This document shows positions 58,027 through 64,000 of a stretch of DNA of 64,000 nt, piece by piece (within the stretch, counting starts at the first letter, position 1; each line of letters opens with the position of its first letter). Under the pieces are notes generated by a model. That model was not told where the DNA came from. It was given only the letters and a program-made list of their open reading frames with translations, and ran no database searches. The position numbers and the translations under genes are program-made. This DNA is from Papaver somniferum. Its lineage: Eukaryota; Streptophyta; Magnoliopsida; Ranunculales; Papaveraceae. Location: assembly GCF_003573695.1 (NCBI RefSeq), contig NC_039358.1, positions 94,996,881 to 95,060,880 on the forward strand. Direction: 5' to 3'.

Positions 58027-58991
58027 GGTGGCGGCATCGTGAGGATAGCCTGTGTCTTGGATGGGTCCACTTTGATCCCCTCAGCAGTTACCTGGAATCC
58101 CAGAAATTTGCATGACGAGACGCCGAAAGCGCATTTCAAAGAATTCATCTTCAATTTGTATTCTCGGCACCTTTCGAATACTTGCCATAGGACTCTTGTG
58201 TGGTCCTCCCGATATTTTGATTTGACTACTATGTCATCCACGCAGTCTTCTACTTGCTTGTGCATCATGTCATGGAAGATTTCCGTTATAGCGCGTTGAT
58301 ACGTTTCACCGGCATTCTTCAAACCAAAAGGAATTACAGTATAATAAAAATTTCTAAGAGGAGTTCAGAAAGTTGTCTTACTTGCGTCATGCTCATACAT
58401 CCTTATCTGATTGTAGCCGCTATATCCATCCATGAAGGAGAACATGCCGTGTCCGCTGGTGGCATCTAATAGCATGTCAATGTTAGGTAGAGGAAAATCG
58501 TCTTTGGGACAACATTTGTTCAAGTCTCTGAAATCCACGCAACACCTGATCTGCCCGTTTTTCTTTTTCACCGGAACCACATTAGCCAACCAGGTCGGAT
58601 GATGAATGGGTTTGATGAATCCAGTAGCTAGCAACTTCTGAATTTTAGTCTTGATTTGTTCTTCTACCTCGTGTCTGAATTGCCTCGTAGACTGCTTTAC
58701 CGGTTTGGATCCAGGTATGACATGTAGATGATGGGTGACTAATTTTTCATCTAAACCGGGCATTTCTTCATACGTCCAAGCGAATATGTCCTGGTATTCT
58801 TTGAGAAGTTGTACAAGCTTCGTGCGTTCATCCGTGGACAAAGTTGAGCTGATGGAGATAGGCCTTGGAGATTCTTCATTTCCGATATTAAGGATTTCGA
58901 GCTCATCGGTCGTGGATTTCGTGCCGTTTTGCAGCTGTCGTGGAGCATCCAGCACCTCTTCCTGTGTTTCGTCACTGTTGTAGCATTTCAT
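58023..58991 (-). pseudogene. Reverse transcriptase of element B
   Basis: From 58991: QEYQDIFAWTYEEMPGLD-type N-terminus, VKQSTRQF, WLANVVPVKKKNGQIRCCVD, FPLPNIDMLLDATSGH, MDGYSGYNQIRM. A TGA at 58367-58365 lies where the family usually has Arg after KTTF. Then come YYTVIPFGLKNAGETYQRA and the catalytic box DCVDDIVVKS, in which the usual Tyr of YVDD is Cys (codon 58244-58242), then FLGFQVTAEGI. This enzyme would copy the element RNA to DNA. The stop alone inactivates it. Confidence 0.92.
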
Positions 58992-59099
58992 TGGGCGGAG
59001 AGACTGGGTGACAGTCTCCCCTGCTAATTGCTAACAGCAGCGTCGGTACACAGTTTTCCCTTTATGATCACGGCTCGCCACAAAAGTTCGCTCCATCTT

Positions 59100-60237
59100 A
59101 GTATGAACGTGGGTCGCTGCTTCACCGGGAGAACGCCTTGTCAGCAAAGATGCATCGTAGGGCTTAGCCCTCAATGACGCAAGTTGGTCCTCCTCCTGGA
59201 TTGACGCCCACGTGGGGAGTGGGATGCAATGAACTTTGTATGATTCTTTCCGCGGAGCTTCCCTGGTTAAAACAATTCCACTCCATATATCGGTGCGTAA
59301 GGAGACAACAACGCAGGAATACGAACGACTTCTTTATTCAGCATAGTCTTCAGGCACTGATGATACGTCGAAGGGACAATCATACTATCATGAAGCCACG
59401 GTCTCCCCAGTATCATATGGTAGTCCGACTCCTATTCTATGACTTCTAACTTCACCTTTGACTGGACGGGACCTACAGATAAATTTAGATTGACATACCC
59501 GTACGTGTTGGTTTGGTTTCCTTCAAAGTTGTCATCGTACTAGGCTGTCGTACGATCTTTCCTGGGCGAACCTTGGCCGTCCTGAGAGTCTTGAGAGTAA
59601 TCACATTCGAAGACGCTCTCGTGTCGATGAGGGCCCTCTTGAACTCTGAATCCTTGATGCGTGCAGTAACATGTAGGGCTCTGTTGTGACCTTCCTCCGC
59701 CATCATGTCGTCTTCTGTAAATGTGATATTATTCACAGACATCTCTGGTGTTTTCGAGATTTCTGGACGCAAAGGGGCTAAATGTACGTCTAGGGATATC
59801 TGGTTGATTGCAGCAAACGTCTCCGCCCGTTGATTCTTCGAGAGGTGTAAAAGTTCGCATAGACTTTCCACTAGAGAAGATGCTTCCTGGTCCACCGGTC
59901 TCCGGTTCATAGTGAAACTATTGACCTGAGGAGGATTGTCCGCCGGGAGTTCCACCATTTGTGCTCCTAAAATTCTCGTCACGTGCACCAAGCAGGTGAA
60001 CAATTTGTCAACCGCTCCTTTTATCCGATCCACATTTCTCGCCAGAATTTCTTGCCTCCGTGCTAGTTCAGCCAGAGTTGGGATTTCTCCATCGGTTGAA
60101 GCGACATAGATAATGGGGGTATTGAAATATGAAAATTCGTTATAAACAGAATTGTTCAAAGGAGGGTGAGAAACATTACCATTTGAGGGATTCTGGTTGA
60201 GATCCGTCGCGGTAGAATCATCCCTGATGCCAACCAT
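59100..60237 (-). pseudogene. Gag remnant and aspartic protease of element B, gag core deleted
   Basis: The ATG at 60237 (MVGIRDDSTATDLNQNP) is about 58 bases behind the 5' LTR, with a helical segment LAELARRQEILARNVDRIK. The frame then joins LCELLHLSKNQRAETFAAIN, which in A lies after the zinc-binding region, so the gag core and zinc segment are missing. The protease has FKRALIDTRASSNVITLKTL, with the catalytic DTG changed to DTR. The ORF ends at 59485; the late protease motif MILGRPWLHDS follows near 59430-59385 in another frame. The stretch 59100-59380 is decayed linker. Confidence 0.82.
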
Positions 60238-60264
60238 CTTTTTGAAAATCTTGAGATCGCAACC

Positions 60265-60295
60265 GAGAGATTAATCTCCCACTGTGGTCGCCAAT
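60265..60295 (-). other. Primer-binding region of element B
   Basis: On the minus strand ATTGGCGACCACAGTGGG follows the LTR end directly, nearly the same as the ATTGGCGACCACAGTAG of element A. Confidence 0.7.
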
Positions 60296-62853
60296 TATTT
60301 ATGGGTGAAAACTGTTTCAACTGGTTTTGGTAAATTTGGGTGTGTGGATGAGAAACGAATCTAAACCCTAAACAAATGCACTGCACGAGAGTGCTTTTGA
60401 TTCGAGAGATCAATCTATACAATTCTGGCCTGAACCAAGAAATGGTCACTCCAGACTTGTTTCGGTCACAAAGTGAAGGAGATGGGGTTGATCTTAGGGA
60501 GGGAAGCGAATAAGATGTTGAGATTGTGAAGGTGTTTGCTGTTTATGACTTGTATCAGAATGATGAACTGGCTTGCACAATGTAAGCTATCATCTCTGGG
60601 TTTTTTCTGAATACTATGACAACACTTGGCTCTTCCATCTGTGTGTTGTTTTGGAAATAGGTGAAGGACCTATTTATACAAGTCATTGAGCGCAACCCTC
60701 ATCTCGTAGGAAGTGGAGGAGGTGAAGTGATGGAGTAGTGGGTCGTGTAGGAATGATGATTGTCACACGATCACACCTTTTCCCACTTCCTTCATCACTA
60801 TTAACCGTCCACCTTTTCCTGACACGTTCTAGTAATGGCGCGTTGCACACTGCATGTTGTAAACCGCCAGACCAATACCGCAGTAAGTATCCCCCAGTTT
60901 GTGACATGCTTGATGTCTCGAATGAGTGGATCGTGGGACCCACCGCAGGAAGTACCATACGGTGCTAAGTTAAATAACAAAGTTATTTAAGAAATCGATA
61001 TTCATGAAATATCGTGTATGCTCGATGCATGTAATGCATCAAGAACAATCAATATGTATGAAGCATCGATGTTTTAAAGCTTAACCAAATAAGTCGCGAA
61101 TTAAGCGTCTTAAAATAATATCACGTCCAACCATCATCGAGTGATCGTGTGGAGGCTGCATGGGCAAGCCATTCCCTGATCGATCACTCCCTGTGGAAGA
61201 GCGACAAACGGAGATCATTGAGATGCTTCATTGGTCGTCTAGATTTTAACCTAGGATGTCCGACTAAGCAGTCAAAGTTGGACGGACGAGATGGTTTACG
61301 GCATAGATCTGCGACCGTTGATGGAATTTTAGGGTTTTAAGAGGTGCGCAAGCATCACTCTTTGGCTTGACCGAATTCAAGCATGGACATTATTTTTGGT
61401 AGGACAGACCGGGCATGCGTGTAGACGGCCTGCCGGTGTGCATGTCTATACCACTTTGTCTCATGAAGGCTCGATCTAGGCCACACAATTTTACTGACAA
61501 AGATGAGTGGTCGTGATCGATTTGCGATAGAAATCCATTGCCGCAAAGGATTTGGAATCCGCGTGTCATGCCACCTTTGGGTGTGCGTTTCGAGGTTGCC
61601 GAGTTCTAGTCTGCATAGGCCGGTCGGTCACACGCATAGGTGGTACCATGGTGATCATGTCTACATCCTTGGGACCTCTTGAGTTTATATCTACACCCTC
61701 CGTTTAGGCTGGCGAAGATGGATGGACGAGATCGAACTACGACAGATATGCATTGCCGCAAACCCTAATTAGGGTTTTTAATAGTCACGCACGTATGACT
61801 TTGGTCAAACGGTTTGGCAAGCAAAGCTTCTCCTTTGGGGAGACCGACCATGTGGGGCCCATGTTGGAATGACGGTGAACATATGTGCACCTCCCTGATG
61901 GTCCTAAGCGCGATCTAAGCCATCCAAATATGCTGGCTAAGTTGGATGGTTGTGATCGTTTTAAGACACTAGTGGAATTTCCGGGACCCTTTTAAAGCAT
62001 CACGCCAGCCATGTTTCGAGCAAACATTCATTGCTCCATGGCATTGCCGTGAGAAAGCCGATCGGGTAGGGATAGAGTGGGCCCGCCAACGTGTGCGTTA
62101 GCATTTCCCTGATCATTCGCGGGATGATCTAATCCGTCCAACCAGGCTGGCGAAGTTGGACGGTTGCGATGGTTTTAAGACTGTCCTGGACAGTCTATGT
62201 TCGATCGAACCTCTACAAAGCAGTACGGCCACCCTACTTAGGGTTGGCGTTTGACGTTGTTGGGAGGTGTTCGTGTGATGTTCGACCGGCTAGGGCACAA
62301 ATGGGCACGCCGGTAGTCATCACGTCAATCGCCCATTCTTTCCAAGTTTCAGATAGGCTTGTTAAATTGCGTGGCCAACTTGTGTGGCTGCGATCATTTC
62401 TGAGACTGATATGGACAGTCCAGATTTTCCTTAAGGAAATTAAATACGTTCGATCGAGCTGAGAGTGCATCGATTCGAAATTCTCTTTTGTCAGAGAGTG
62501 ATGTAGCCTTTATGGGTATTTCTTACATGTCTCAAAATTGGCACTTGGAGATTCATGTTACTCTGCTAAGAGTGAACAGTCATGTCATGCTAACAATGAG
62601 AGTTCGGCTAGGAACAACACAGGAAACACTAGGAAAATCATGCATTAATTAATAATGCTAAAATTCACAGAATATTTGGGATTTTTGCTGCATGCACCAG
62701 TCTGGGTGAATTCCGTGTATTTATTGAATTGCTTCTAATAAATAAAGTGAGGAGGTACTCATCACTTATCACACGGATTTACCCTTTGCAGGACGTCAGC
62801 GCATTAAATTTGGTTTTACAATTTTATCCCTGAACTAAAATCCACCATCAACA
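60296..62853 (-). repeat. 5' LTR of element B
   Basis: 2558 bp, starting TGTTGATGGTGG at 62853 (minus). The terminal CA is mutated to TA at 60296. TATA box TATAAATA at 60678-60671 (minus). An inverted telobox pair is at 61760-61777. The uninterrupted site that corresponds to the insertion point of element A lies at 62413-62417. Confidence 0.92.
61250..62400 (-). repeat. About 220-bp hairpin module array in LTR B
   Basis: Six degenerate modules have cores near 61255, 61480, 61700, 61918, 62134 and 62360 (spacing 216-226). The best core has perfect 9-base arms CCGTCCAAC (62134-62142) and GTTGGACGG (62155-62163) around GGCTGGC, followed by a TGCGATGGTTTTAAGAC-like tail. The other B LTR and J's LTR carry the same array. 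Confidence 0.8.
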
Positions 62854-63709
62854 ATAGCACCATCTTGAATCCATGCTTCTAGGAGCTTAATTACTTCTTT
62901 AATCAGAAATGGGAAGTTTGGAGCAGCCTCTCCTGTTTCTTGTTGTTGAGAAGGAGTATTAGTCGCAGTTTTCCGAGGTTGAGTTGTTTGTTGTGCTGAT
63001 GCTGCACGTTTGAGATGTTGTTCTGTAGATGGATTTTTCTGCATTCCTCCTTCGATAACCACATTTACAGAGGGTTGAACATTGTATCGTTTATTAATGA
63101 GGTGTCTACTCCCTCGAGTTTCACGTGCATATTCATTCCTGGAAGGCCTGGTTCTTTCCAGGAAGGCAGGTGACGTTGTATCCGAGCGCTTAACAGCTTC
63201 ATGGAGTTCAGAGAATGTATGGAAGCGCAGGTTCTATAGTAAAGCACGATAGGCAGGTACCATGCCATTAATGCATAACTCTAACAATTGTTGTTCAGTC
63301 ACATTCGGATCATGACAATCTAGTGCCTGAATTCTGAATCTCTTGACATAATCATTTCGATGCTCATTGTTTCGCTCAAACATCCTTCCCAAGTATGATG
63401 GAGTAATTTGCTCAGACACAAAGAAATATTTCTTGTATAAAGCGTTAACCATCTCACACCAATTGGTTATGCTGTTTGGTGCAATGTTTTTGTACCAGGT
63501 GTATGCTCTACCAGTGAGTGATTTTGAGAATTCTTTCAGGCGGAGGACGTGGTTGTATTCATGCTCTCCTAGTGATTCCAGAAAGCGAGACATGTGTTCA
63601 CAAGCGTTACCAGTACCATTTTAAAGGGAAAACTGAGGAGAGTAATATCCTCTTGGAAGAGGAACTCTTTGCACATCAGGAGGGTAAGGAGGTTGATGTT
63701 GATGAATGG
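62854..63709 (-). pseudogene. Gypsy element D, gag
   Basis: A Tat-like gag on the minus strand. A TAA at about 63620 precedes MSRFLESLGEHEYNHVL (63593). The core then reads LKEFSKSLTGRAYTWYKN, KYFFVSEQITPSYLGRM and DYVKRFRIQALDC, with a TAG at about 63234. The linker has RETRGSRHLINKRYNVQP and ends LIKEVIKLLEAWIQDGA at the B insertion (62854-62858 atagc). It is homologous to gag of I. The upstream part is cut by LTR L. Gag is otherwise well preserved, with two stops. Confidence 0.88.
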
Positions 63710-64000
63710 TGTTAGAGCATAGCTCCGTTGAACCCACCAAGAGTTGGTATGTCAAGTTTGGTTGTCATATTTTAGTGAATCAAAACTCATTCAAAGAGTT
63801 GCTTGATTATATACTATAGTCAACTTCGTATAAGTTAGCTTGAAAGTGTTAGGATATGAGACTTACAAGTATTACATGAAGACTTGAAGAATGTGAAGAA
63901 GTATGGAGCTACAACTAAAACATCATCCTTCCTATTGAGGTTAGTAATATTTGACTTGAAATGTTTCATTCCCTAACGTATCTTTCAAGTCGTGCATATT
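63710..64000 (+). repeat. Copia-type LTR L, 5' end
   Basis: It starts TGTTAGAGCATAGCTCCGTT inside gag of D, sharing TGTTAGAGCAT...CTC with the E and F LTRs, but the sequence soon diverges. It runs off the window, so length, orientation of any internal region and TSD cannot be determined. Confidence 0.65.

Larger units (their letters stand above)
37720..62853 (-). mobile_element. Tat-lineage Ty3/gypsy element B (with element A nested in its 3' LTR)
   Basis: A minus-strand element of about 11.5 kb without A. Its perfect TSD atagc lies at 37715-37719 and 62854-62858. The 5' LTR is 60296-62853. A TTGGCGACCACAGTGGG primer-binding region follows, then gag/protease, RT, RNase H, a second RNase H, integrase, a plus-strand (antisense) gene fragment, a purine tract (53885-53873) and the 3' LTR 53872-37720. 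The two RNase H domains and the antisense ORF place it in the Tat lineage. Multiple stops and mutated catalytic residues mean it is dead. Confidence 0.92.

Noticed and set aside
55305..60237. An endogenous plant pararetrovirus (caulimovirid) as the source of the RT and protease
   Set aside because: The order protease-RT-RNase H-RNase H-integrase, the LTRs, the TSD and the presence of an integrase fit a Ty3/gypsy element; no movement or coat protein is seen.
63234..63593. A host gene for a gag-domain protein
   Set aside because: It is flanked by other gag parts of element D in order and is cut by two insertions; nothing suggests domestication.

Overview
This window is eukaryotic plant DNA. 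It is AT-rich repeat sequence made almost entirely of retrotransposons nested inside one another. I find no ordinary host gene, tRNA, rRNA or CRISPR array. LTR retrotransposons with Met-tRNA or TTGGCG-type primer-binding sites, an L1-type LINE with a fused RNase H, and plant mobile domain (PMD) sequence all point to a flowering plant. The Copia LTRs remind me of poppy-family (Papaver) repeats, but that is recollection, not proof.

The nesting order comes from LTR ends, target-site duplications (TSDs) and polypurine tracts (PPTs). The oldest layer, D, is a Ty3/gypsy gag on the minus strand (63709-62854, continuing at 37719-37463). D was hit by Copia LTR F, by the Tat-lineage gypsy element B (TSD atagc at both ends) and by Copia LTR L. 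Element A sits inside the 3' LTR of B, and the equivalent place in B's other LTR is an uninterrupted empty site. LTR F holds Copia element E (TSD cattc) and a LINE. The LINE holds the Athila-like element G (TSD tgggt) and Copia LTR H. H holds LTR K, K holds gypsy element I, and I holds the tail of element J.

Region by region: 1-4220 is the 3' end of J, with an antisense PMD reading frame, a PPT and an LTR. 4221-13370 is I: broken gag, decayed antisense gene, PPT and a 3.56-kb LTR. 13371-15293 is LTR K with a minisatellite. 15294-17746 is LTR H. 17747-27222 is the LINE with G inside it. 27223-37462 is LTR F with E inside it. 37463-37719 is D. 37720-62853 is B with A nested at 39816-53425. 62854-63709 is D again, and 63710-64000 is the start of LTR L.

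The most interesting content is a gene carried antisense to gag-pol between the pol end and the PPT of the Tat-like elements J, I, A and (in part) B. In A it runs on the minus strand from about 49843 to 45160. It has its own TATA box, a leader exon, a PMD exon, three short phase-0 exons and a last exon coding for an unrecognised domain with a coiled-coil tail. Splice sites are canonical. Because the gene is antisense to the element's genomic RNA, its introns are not removed when the element copies itself, which would explain why a retroelement carries an intron-containing gene. In A the antisense gene is better preserved than gag or pol, of which only fragments remain. Extra antisense ORFs and TE-borne PMD genes are known in plants; the exact exon structure and the C-terminal domain are what merit a closer look.
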